Shown: piece by piece, positions 1-9,700 of the stretch
Layout of the letters: every line of letters starts with the position of its first letter
How positions within the stretch are numbered: the first letter of the stretch is position 1
Made by a program: the position numbers and the translations under genes
The notes under the pieces: generated by a model
What the model was told of the DNA's origin: nothing
Seen by the model: only the letters and a program-made list of their open reading frames with translations
Databases searched by the model: none
Assembly: GCA_022036555.1 (NCBI GenBank)
Contig: CM039129.1
Span: 30,802,553-30,866,552, forward strand
Direction of reading: 5' to 3'
DNA length: 64,000 nucleotides
Origin: Microstegium vimineum
Lineage: Eukaryota; Streptophyta; Magnoliopsida; Poales; Poaceae

Positions 1-2414
1 AATCATTTGTTAAATTTCAGTTCTCCATCTGTTCATTTTTCTAGTGTAGCATGACTCTGCAAAATCATTCTTTTACTGCAAGTTACTTCTACAATAGTTT
101 ATTAGTAGTTAAAAATCATAATTATTGACGAGTGCTTTTGAATACTATATTCCAATGTTATCAATTTTGTGGCACATAACTTATATATTACTAGATTTTG
201 GTCAAAGCATGAATTTGTATAGTCAAACCATGCCTTACAAAAATGAATTGTGTGAGTATTTATTTAGAGGGCATGCTTCTGTTACCCTATTTTGATTGCA
301 TTGCCCTATTAACTCCACCTAAGCTGTATTGTTGTTTCCTGTTTTGGTGATGCATTAATAGAAATGATTACACAACATGCTTGATCTGCATTTTTCCTAA
401 AGTTTTATTTGTGTAGGAATTATATTTTATTATCGTAAAAAGATAATAATATGTAGTTCAATTGTCACTAGTTGCTTAGTCCTCAAATTCTTAAAGACTC
501 CTTCACTGCTCCAAACAAAAGAAACAACTATATTCCTTCTATTTGATTATCTGTAAACACATGAATGGATCCATTTACTATAATCTTGTTATCAAAGTGG
601 TCCAGTGATAAAAATAGAACATCAGTGATACAGTGTGTTCCTGTTTCATATGATTTTTGTGTGACGCAACTATCAATGTACTGGGTACAAACTACTGGCT
701 GGTGGCTGCACATGGTGCATTTATTATTCTGTCTGTATTATGTCAAGGAAAGCAAGATATCCATTTGTAAGTGGGCTTACACTTCTGTTAAATATGGATT
801 CCTTTTGTAATGACTACAAGCATTCTATTGTGTTAGCATATTTGATCTGATCTTATGAGTTCAAAATAGTATCTTAATAGTTATTTCCTAGTTCAATCTG
901 GGTGGGCAGGTGACTACTGTGTTCAAACTTATATATGTTGATTGATTTTTTCATTATACAATGCAAGATTTATTCTGAAGTTTGACTAGATAACTCTTAA
1001 AATCAAACTTCTGCACTGTAATGTTTTCCTATTTAAGTTTTATTCTGACGCTATTCTTCCTTGCTACCGAATGCACTCTGAAGCTTTGTAGTAAGGCAGC
1101 CAAAGGCACAACTTTGTATGCTATTTAGAAATTAATATATATGAATGTTTGACACACATAAACTAACTTGCATCAAACTCACTGTAGTGTTGAGGATTTG
1201 GCTATTGCAAATACTTGACCATTTATGCTCCCAGTGTTTTACAGAAGAATAAAAATCTTCACCTGGTTATCAAAGATTTAGTGAGGATAGCAATAACCGA
1301 CTTTTAGCTTTCCTCAAACATGACTTCAATGCCTTTTAGAGTTAGGATTCTTTGAATTCTCAGTATGTTTGATTGACTATCAATGTCAGTGAGGTGTAGA
1401 TATTTAGAACTTATGAAGGGATGTTGTGTATAAGATACTAAAATGTAATATTTTGTTTTCTCATGTTTACTTTTCAAGATAAGTTTAATAAACCCAACCC
1501 ACTACTCTCTCTGAGTTATAGTTTTATCATAAGTGCTATGATTTCTACTGGAAAACTGCAGTCTGTCCGTAAGTAGCCTGTGTTGATTTGTTTTGATCCT
1601 TAGCTGCACTAACTAATTTAACTGTTTTTTTTAAAGAACAACAACAGGGGAAGCCCCCACTGCTAAGAATTTATTAAACCAAAAAGAACCAACTGAACAA
1701 AAGAGACCCAAAAAAAAAAGCAGCAAAGAAGGAAACAGGAAGCCTGGGTCAGGCTGGGCCAAACTATGTACACATATCTATCCAAGATAGGAAGGGAGCA
1801 CGCTTGTTTATAAGAGATCCTGTGAGCTTGTAGGCGAGCTTCATCAATGAAACCTGTTTTCCAAGCAAGGAAGGATGGTTGGCCTCTACTAAAAATGAAG
1901 TTAAACCTTTGCTTCCAAATTTGCCAAGCACTGATGATAAAAACTTCCATGAAAGAAGGGTTAGAGAAACCCTTCTTCGCTTGCAACAGCATATGAAAGA
2001 AATCCATCTCAAGGTTAAAACTAATTTGAATGTGATCCAACATAGTTAAAACACTTGCACAAGGCTATTGCTTTATTGGTGAACATTGTGATGCAAATGT
2101 TTCGATTTAATCTTCTTGTACAGCTAATGGTTGATGCTGTTTGCATTTAGTCATTTCAATTTAATTTTGGTAAAGTCTATGACCCATGGCATCATGGACC
2201 ACAGTACTACTGGTCTGAGGATAATATTGCATGTAGTAAACATCTATAGACACTTTGTACTGTTTTGAGCATGATAGGAGAAACGGCATTCAGATAAGCT
2301 TGCACGTAGTACACCCTGCCCACCAACTTTAGTGATCTGAAGCCTTTTTGTTGCAAACTATTCTGGTATGCAGACTCACACACTATCTAATGACTTTTCT
2401 GATCTGATACGCAG
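1..2414 (+). other. AT-rich intronic or upstream sequence of the Mpv17-like gene
   Basis: This AT-rich stretch lies directly upstream of the first recognisable Mpv17-like exon, which begins after an acceptor AG at 2413-2414. I searched it for the conserved Mpv17 segments that should precede that exon and found none. It is therefore most likely a large intron of at least 2.4 kb, with the upstream exons left of the window. Its only recognisable content is the antisense LINE fragment at 1625-2046. Short open frames near 565-810 look like chance. Confidence 0.5.
1625..2046 (-). mobile_element. 5'-truncated LINE (non-LTR retrotransposon) 3' end
   Basis: Read on the minus strand, this segment encodes the last ~125 residues of a plant LINE reverse-transcriptase protein. 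It shows the typical tail pattern of a helix with a WQIWKQR-like motif, then F.RG.PSF..WK.GF.DEA and a closing LPILDRY stretch. A short 3' untranslated region follows and ends in an oligo-A tail, seen as the T run at 1625-1632 on the plus strand. The endonuclease and most of the RT are missing, which is the usual 5' truncation from target-primed reverse transcription. I could not find a convincing target-site duplication. The insertion is antisense to the surrounding host gene. Confidence 0.7.
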
Positions 2415-2723
2415 GTGAGACTGTTCCTGAGATTATTGCAAGATTGAAGAGGGATCTAATTCCCACCATCAAAAGTGGGCTTTTATATTGGCCAACTTGT
2501 GATTTCATTACTTTCAAGTTTGTTCCAGTTCATTTACAGGTAACTAAACCTGATGCATTCTGGGGTATCTGCTTGGCTCAGCTTATTTGGCAGCATTTCT
2601 GACCTGAATTTTGTTTTTTCCCAGCCGCTAGTGAGCAATTCATTCTCATTTCTTTGGACCATCTACATAACATATATGGCCAGCTTAAAGAAAGCAGATG
2701 TGGAGGTGGCCACGAGCACCTAG
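2415..2723 (+). CDS. Mpv17/PMP22-family membrane protein, last two coding exons
   Basis: Two exons, 2415-2539 and 2625-2723, are joined by an 85-bp GT-AG intron (2540-2624). The first exon starts in the middle of a glycine codon, so it needs an upstream exon. Together they encode 74 residues with the family signature: a segment ending in LYWPTCDFITF, then FVPVHLQPLVSNSFSF and WTIYITYMASL, with a TAG stop at 2721-2723. Mpv17/PMP22 proteins are four-helix proteins of peroxisomal, mitochondrial or chloroplast membranes, proposed to act as channels or in membrane homeostasis. The part seen is the C-terminal third to half, with the last two helices. No frameshift or stop is present, so the gene looks intact here. 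The N-terminal exons were not found in the window. Compartment and substrate cannot be told from this part. Confidence 0.88.
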
Positions 2724-3282
2724 GTGCTGTCAAATGACTCAACAAGGCTGTTATCTGCCGGTTCCTTGTACAAGGCAGACTTAATGTATGCCTCTTGGAA
2801 CTCAGATGTTATCTGCTGTTTTATCGACCAACGATTTTAGGCTTTAGAGAGATGGATTGCTTCCAATGCATCCTTCACTTTTGGTGAGTATAGTGTCCAC
2901 AGGGATTCTACTTGCCTATGTTTTTGGCTGAAGACCATTTTTTCTGGATGATCAAATTATACTAGGTTCACTGGTCTTCTATGATATCTTTCTACGGTCT
3001 TTCATCCTATTGCTCAAAAGTACATTTACTACTTAAATTAAATTCTCTGTATCTAGTTATGCAGATGTAAGTGAACCTGTTCTTTGCCACAAACAATAAC
3101 AGACACGATTTGATCCTTTTCTTCTGATTTGGTTCATTTTAGTTTGCCCATAAATTCTTCATTTTCTTCTTTTGAGCTCGCTCCTATTGCAATGAAATCG
3201 TAATATACAGGCAGCAATGCATTTGCTTTTGTTTGAGCTTTTTGAGTCTTGGGGCACTCTCATGCCAACCCTATCTAATCCT
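2724..3282. other. Convergent 3' ends: untranslated and intergenic sequence
   Basis: These 559 bp separate the stop codon of the Mpv17-like gene (plus) from the stop codon of the VHELHRVY-motif gene (minus). The stretch presumably holds the 3' untranslated regions of both genes running toward each other. I see no repeat, further exon or mobile-element signature in it. Short overlap of the two transcripts is possible at this spacing, but nothing in the sequence proves it. Confidence 0.5.
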
Positions 3283-3848
3283 TCACGCCATCTTGAGACT
3301 TAAACATTGATAGCGCCAAGGAGACTGCATAACCTGGCCATCATGCCTATTGCTCTCATTCTGGAACCTTAGGTTTGTCACATTGGAGTTGGGCATGAAT
3401 CTCTGCCCTGACTCTGATTCTGCAGATGTCGATGATGATATTGTTGCTTCGGAGTCTGAATTGGATGGCTTCTCCTGCTTCATCCTTCCAGCCCCAGTTG
3501 CCAGTGTCAGCTCCAGGTTGAAGTCTTCGGCCAGTTTGGCCTCTGTCTTGCCTGAGCTACCACACCATTGTTGGTGCTCAATTTTTACTGTCGGTTCAGT
3601 TTGCACTTCGGGAACTTTGATTCCATAGTTGTTTGTCTTGGTAATCTGCATCTGCATCATCAACTGCTTCTGAACCTGGTACACGCGGTGCAGTTCGTGA
3701 ACCTGAAGAGGAGACCATTGGGCAATTTCAGCATTATGAAGTCTATCAGTACTACCTGTGAGCAGGCAGTTTTGGTAACATGATTTACCTGCTGCCTGAA
3801 TGTTTGTTCTTGCCTCAGCATGGCCATCTTGATGTGTTCCTTCTCCAT
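3283..3848 (-). CDS. Small plant-specific protein with VHELHRVY coiled motif
   Basis: Two coding exons on the minus strand (3848-3789 and 3702-3283) flank an 86-bp GT-AG intron, giving about 159 residues from the ATG at 3848-3846. Exon 1 is a charged helix (MEKEHIKMAMLRQEQ). The splice joins it to VHELHRVYQVQKQLMMQMQ, a heptad-like motif known from plant DUF863-type and related unnamed proteins. The rest is low-complexity: an acidic, serine-rich tract with FNLELTLATG, which resembles the short LxLxL-type hydrophobic tails of plant nuclear regulators. The resemblance to DUF863 is limited to the helix and function is unknown. An additional upstream coding exon is possible because DUF863 proteins are normally longer. 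The frame is open throughout and the splice junctions keep it, which supports a real gene. Confidence 0.7.
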
Positions 3849-5300
3849 CTTATCTCCGCCCGCCCTACACAAAGTTTCAGCTCGCTGGTCTGGACAGTGT
3901 GTCTGCATCAAGTAGAAATTGATGTGAGATGCTAACACATTTGCCAGTGATAGTAACAATCTGTAGTGGTCAACTGAATAAGTTACTGGATATTTTTTAT
4001 TCATCTTTGATCCGAAGAGCTCTTCCTTGTCAGATAAGGTACATGGTACGATGGGGCATTTAATTTGTTGTAGTAATAATAAGTTGAATGAGTATCCAAA
4101 GATAACGTAATAAATGTGGTGCTACATTGTAGTTGTTTATATGCAATCTACTGTAAGCATCAATTGACAATTTGTCCTATGTGCTTGTACACCTGCAAGT
4201 GCACTGATTCTGAGAATCGCCCAAAATTCTGAAGAAGAATATGGAAGCAGCCGTAGACTAGATGGGACTTGATATCATTCTGGGTCATATGACAGAAATG
4301 GCCCAGTGATAGATTTGTATAGAAGCAGAGAAGCATATGGCGAATCAAAGATGAGATTTTCAAGGTTGTATTTCTTATGGATCTTGTATTCTCATTGACT
4401 ATTATTCCATATAATAAATATTTCCGGTTTGGCAGTCTACACTTTCGGCAAGTAACCTAACGTTGTCCTCCACTGGCATAATGGTACAGAAGCAGAAACT
4501 TTTGTCCACATCTTTATGCCTAAAATAAAATGAAAGCTAAAAAAGGGTACTCGCTTATTATAGTGTACTAACGTTAAATTCTCGCAGACAGAATTCTGGA
4601 AGAAGCATGGGGAAGATGATATATGACATGTATCATTGCTTCGTTTTGTTTTCCCAACAAAATTATGCCTGCACATCTTCCTGAGAAATAAACTACTGAT
4701 GAACTCGATCCTGAAGCAGGAAACTCTGGGAAGAGTACAGAGTTGAAGAACACCTCTGTTTTTTCTCTTTGCAAACTGAAACAACAATAGATTTTTTTGA
4801 ACAGCTGCTCCTTGATCATGAATGAAATTACAAAAACACGACGACCAGGCAAGAACATGACGATGTCATGCATTTAAACTTTCAGAATTCTCCATGAAGG
4901 GCAGGGCCAAGGGCGGTTCTTTCTTCAAAGAAACAGCAAGAAGGATTAAGAGCGAATAAAACGAGGCAGGAGCATGAAAGATCACCTCTGCCTCGGGAGC
5001 TCCCACTGCTGAAGTGCTGATTCCTCTGATGAAGCTACCTCTCACAGGAGGGGGAAGATCTCCAGGTAGTGGTAGCTACTGCTAGGCCAAAGGCACAGCT
5101 TTTGGCCCTGCTGAGAAGCAACAACAGGCAGCAGGATTTGCATGTGTATCAAATCTGGTGAGGCAGGAGGGGGGAGGGGGAGGGGATTTAAGATTCTCTC
5201 CCCTGTCATTAGTTTTACTGTCACGGTGGGGCCCGGCCCCCCTGTGGGCATGCCAAACAAATCCATGTCACTTAGGCCAATGGAGTTCATATGTGATAAA
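3849..5300 (-). other. Upstream region of the VHELHRVY gene, possible 5' UTR exons
   Basis: No further coding exon could be supported here. On the minus strand, the block around 5160-5235 reads as a pyrimidine-rich CCCCTCC/CTCCCCCC stretch followed by TTTGTTGCTTCTC-like sequence, which resembles the leaders of grass genes. It may be an untranslated first exon joined by a long intron to the exon ending near 3900 (acceptor-like TTGATGCAG just upstream). This is inference from base composition only. Other open frames here (4437-4873, 5042-5290) have no recognisable features. Confidence 0.35.
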
Positions 5301-6443
5301 GGCTCCCAAGATGCTCCTATGTAGTGCCAAGAGAAAGGATAGGACCAAGATAAGAAGCCCCAGCTATTATATTCTTCCTTCTTGCAACACTGAAATTATT
5401 GTGCGCCCCCCACTCCAGTCCTACACTACACGCCCGCAGGATCCTAATTGTAGCTGTTGTTTTGTTGCTGTATATAGTAACTTGAAACAATATATACGTT
5501 TACATAGCACAAGCGCTTAACTAATGATCTGCTCAGGTTGATTGATATAAGCAAGGTTTTTAGCTCTCTGTGTGTAGTTGGTGCCTCTCCATGGGGTTTG
5601 TGTAGCCATGCCAGTTTTCAATGTTATTGCTGGATCAGCACATCAGAAGGGAGCACTGAACAGACAACTAGGCATGTAATGTTTTTGGATCTCATGCTCA
5701 CATGTTCATTGGATTAAGATTATCATCACCAGTTGTCTCAAATAATGTATGCACTTACATTACTGTCATTCAAAGTCAGAGAAGGTCGTCCTATCTTAGC
5801 AAGGTTAGCATATCACATGATTGAGATAGCATGAGCAAAGTAAGCACGAGTCCTTGCCATTTTTACCATGTTATAATAACTTTTTTTATTATTACAGTGC
5901 GTGGATCTGTAGCTCAGCTGATCTGTACCAGCAAAATCTAGATCCAGCAGTCAAATCCTGACCAGATTCAGAATTGAAGTTGGATCTTGTGTTGGCTTCA
6001 TATGCAGGCAGCCGGCCTCGCTCTTCTCTAGATTGCGCAATGTGATTGGATGATGAGTTATGTGGAGTGGTTGGTAACAATAACATGTGTTGGCCTGGTG
6101 GTCCCCGCCACCTCCCCAGATTTCTGCGATGCGATGCAAGCAACAAACCGCTCATTCTCACTGGGGATTTGGAGTTATTCCAGGGATTGGGACAAGTCAG
6201 GAGGGCCTGAAAAAATCCAGGCCTGTATGATTAGTTGCAGACCATGGTGTCAGCCCTGTCATTTTCCTTCTCATTGCCATCGTCGTATGCAGGTCTCTGT
6301 CACCTCTCCACTCCCCAGGGATTAGCTCATTAGCTAGATGGATGTATCTTGTAGATACTTGAAGACTACTTGACCTTTTGTTAAGAGGACGTGTGGTTTT
6401 CTTTGATGGAGTATTTTGGTTGTTCACAGCCACAATATAATTC
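5301..6443. other. Intergenic host DNA, nothing recognised
   Basis: I read both strands and found no exon with family resemblance, no LTR terminus, no terminal inverted repeat and no tandem array. The left part probably includes the promoter of the minus-strand gene. The open frames of 60-120 codons in this stretch have no motif and overlap each other on both strands, as expected by chance. Confidence 0.4.
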
Positions 6444-6504
6444 TAGTTGTCTGTATTATTCTTTGTTTTTTTTTTGCGAATTGAAGGTAGTTGTCTGTAT
6501 TATT
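6444..6504. mobile_element. Micro-insertion flanked by a 17-bp target duplication
   Basis: The 17-mer TAGTTGTCTGTATTATT occurs at 6444-6460 and again, without change, at 6488-6504. The 27 bp between the copies contain a run of about ten T followed by GCGAATTGAAGG. Read on the minus strand this is a short unique piece ending in ...TTCGC and then an A run, the form expected of an extremely 5'-truncated LINE or SINE inserted by target-primed reverse transcription. The duplication length fits that mechanism. A simple local duplication is the alternative. Confidence 0.6.
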
Positions 6505-6731
6505 TGAGCACTGTTCTTTGTGTTTTTTAGTTGTTGTTATTACTTGGTACAACATCCATATGCATGTGGTTAATTAAAAGAGTTGTTACTTGTTAGAACT
6601 GCATTTTACCCTGCATATAGCATTTTGTGCCACTGAGCCCCTACAAACATGCCAATTTGCGGGGGCAAAGTGAAACAAAATTTCTTGTTTTAATATGGGG
6701 TTAGGTCGCATATATAACCGAAACCTAGGAA
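6505..6731. other. Junction zone between host DNA and element A
   Basis: Somewhere in this interval host sequence gives way to the truncated element A. The antisense reading frame of A is open from 6732. No LTR matching 18631-19621 is present, nor is the missing continuation of element B. The exact breakpoint cannot be seen. A CATATATAAC stretch at 6709-6718 lies only 14 bp before the first ATG of the antisense gene. Confidence 0.4.
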
Positions 6732-9700
6732 ATGCGCAACAAGGTAGTGATCCCCATTGAGCAATCCAACTTTCACTGCCTAGGCCCAATGGGAAACGCC
6801 GATCCCACCAATCTGATTAACGCAGAGACCAACCGCATTCCTTTCAGATCTGAGTGTTTCAGTCTAGGGTTGTGGAAAGATGCTTTCCGCTCATGGCCCA
6901 AACCCACCAAGGGGTGGAAGGACTGGTACCTCAGAATGATCAGAACACAACAAGTTTACTGGTCAGAGCGCAGTCTAGAACAATGCATTAGGCTTTGTAT
7001 TGCTGATATGGCAAAGAATGAAAACATGATAATGGCCGCTTCTTATTTCTGGTCCGATACAATGAAAGCGTTCTTATTCAGACACGGACCAACCACTCCC
7101 ACACTTGCCGATGTGCATATGCTTACTGGCCTCGACGTCTTCACTGCTGATCCTTCCAATCTCTTCCGTAGAAAGCCTGATCATCGGGTAACCACCCGTA
7201 ACATCGGTGGTTGGACTGGATACATCCAAGAAAACCAGAAGACTGGATCGGTAGGCCAGAGGGAACATGCCATTTTCCTGAATATGTGGCTGGAAAAGTT
7301 CATCTTCTACGGCAAAACAGTTGGACCTACCACTACATACCTCCCCTTAGCAGAGCTCTTAGCCGATGGATCAAGACTTCCCCTTGGCCGATACCTCCTT
7401 GGCTCAGTCTACCACCTCCTTGACCAGGTATCAAGGAAGCTATTGTTAGGCGAACCCATCGACAACCTTGGAGGTCCTTGGTGGTTTATCAACATGTGGC
7501 TGAATGCCCATACGCATAAGATCCTCTAGTTTGACTTATTCAGCCAACAATTCCCAAGAGACATATCGGAAGAATATGAGTTTGATGATGATGAATCGGC
7601 AACCCGTCTCCCACTCAACTTCGGGGAGGCTGTGATAGTGCTGTGAAGAATCATGGCCCTAGTTGGTTTCGGCGATTAACGACAATAGAGATTATTATGG
7701 CTAACGTGTGTTTTGCAGAGGCTATGCGTAGCTTAGCCATAGTGATCGACAAGAATGGGCTCTAATGGTCATCACTTAGCCCCCAAGATGGATATCGTTT
7801 TGGATTTCAAGGAGACATGATGAAGACCCTAGAATGATAGGCTAAGTGCCATAAGGAGATGAAGGACACTTAGAAATAGATAGGGCTTCTCTTTTTACCT
7901 TTGACCGTACTATTAAGAGGGGTTGAGATTAGTAGCTTGACTTAAGAAAGCTTCATGACTTAGGTGTGGTGCACACTTGACTTCCTTAGCTCTAAGCAAG
8001 CCTATGGTGACCGTAAGATAGCCTAGAACAACTTCCATATTCATCGCGACGAAAAACGAAGTTTTTAAAACTGTTTTCTGGGCGTCGGACGCTCCTGGCA
8101 GGGGCGCTGGACGCTGTCCGTCGGCATCGGAAAGAGGCGTCAGATGCTGGGTGGTTGAGTCCACAGCGTCCGTCGACCTTCCAGAGAGGGTATTTTTCAA
8201 CCCTAGCCAGAGCGAAGCGCCGGACGCTGGGGATGAGCGTCCGTCGCTGGGAACAGTGTGTTAGAACTAGCCGTTAGACAGGGCGTCGGACCGTCCGTCG
8301 CCTAGGCGTCGGAGCGTCCGTCGCCCAAACTATGAACAGAAACTAGCCGTTGGGAATGCGACGAAGCGTCCGTTGCCTAGTCGACGGAGCGTACGTCGCC
8401 AACTTAAATTGCCAGCCCGAGGCAGTTTTCAGAGGGTCTATTTATAGCCCCTCCCACTTCTCTCCCACCTGGGCCTTTGCTTATTTGAGTTGCTGAGTTC
8501 GTTGAGAAGGTTGGGAAGAGAGCAAGAGCCTTAGAGAGAGAGAGAGTGATTCGCGAATCTATCCATCCTCTCTCTAGTTCATCCAAGAGTTCAAGTGTGC
8601 ATCCTCTAGTTGCGAAGCTTGAGTGAGTCAAGCAAAGATCGAGGCTTGTTACTCTTGGTGATCGACATCACCTAGACGGTCCGGTGGTGCTCGGAGGAAG
8701 GTGATCGCCGGAGGATTGTCGGCGGCCCTTCTCCATCGACGTTTGTGATCGGTTGTGGGCGATTCACTGAGCCGGAGTGGCGAAGAATCAGCCCGTAGAG
8801 AGCACTCATCCCTTGCGCGGGATTGAGGGGGAGCTATACCTTGCGAGGTGCTCCAACGAGGGCTAGGGAGGAGTGTCGACTCCTCGATACCTCGGCAAAA
8901 CATCGCCGTGTCAAACATCTCTTTCCCTAGCTCTTTTTTACCACATTACTTTCCGCACTTGTCTTTCAACTCATACTAGAATTGTGTAGGAAGTTTTCGC
9001 TTTCCATTGCCTTGCTACCGCTTTCTAGTTAGGACACACAAGCGGTAGGCACTAGGGGGTTAATTGGCTCTTTATAGGTTTAATTTCTTGTTTAGAAATT
9101 AAAAAGAGCCCAATTCACCCCCCCTCTTGGGCATCTTGATCCTTTCATGCTGCCAGGGACCGATGCCAACGTAGGTCAATTTGGCATGTTCTTCCAAAGA
9201 TTCTACTGTGGGATCCCGACTACAGAATGGTTTTGGTGGCCCTATATTGACGAACATAACCGATTTCCACTCTCCTTCAACCTCACCGATGGAAATATCC
9301 CAGAGAATGAAATAATCATGAAGGCCACCATCACCCGTTGGGCCATTCCAGCCAAAATTCTAGGAACCGGGAAGAACTCTCCTGCATCTTATGAGTTTTA
9401 CTATCCCTTGGCAGCAGCCAGACAATTAGCATTCGGCCAATTGCCAATCAAGTTCAGCTACGCTAATGTAATCAAACCAAGAGAAGTCATTTCCAGCGCC
9501 ATGGACTGGAATAGGATCATCAATCTCTCTCCCCACGCCGATACATCAAACATTGATTTATCTTCTTGGGCACCAACATCCTTCATCACGGAGTCATACA
9601 AATCCTGGTGGCAAGAATGGAAAAATCAACTATTCCCCAAGTCATCGCATTACTATCGGCATTTGATCGACGCCGATCACATCATTCCCGATGATGCAGT

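Noticed and set aside
3350..3628. Plus-strand frame over the VHELHRVY gene
   Set aside because: Shadow of the real minus-strand exon, which has in-frame splicing and a recognisable motif.
5158..5520. 120-codon plus-strand frame near the GA-rich block
   Set aside because: Driven by low-complexity GGAGGGGG sequence, without motif or codon signature; the same block fits a minus-strand leader better.
6709..6718. CATATATAAC as the TATA box of the antisense gene of element A
   Set aside because: It lies only 14 bp before the first ATG, too close for transcription to begin upstream of the start codon. The true promoter may be lost with the left end of A.
7913..8918. Minus-strand frames in the solo LTR
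   Set aside because: They lie wholly inside an LTR whose ends and target duplication are exact; no domain is visible.
7644..9147. First placement of the solo LTR start at TGATAGTG (7633)
   Set aside because: That start gave no matching flanks; starting at TGAAGAATC (7644) gives a perfect TGCTG duplication and restores the host frame.
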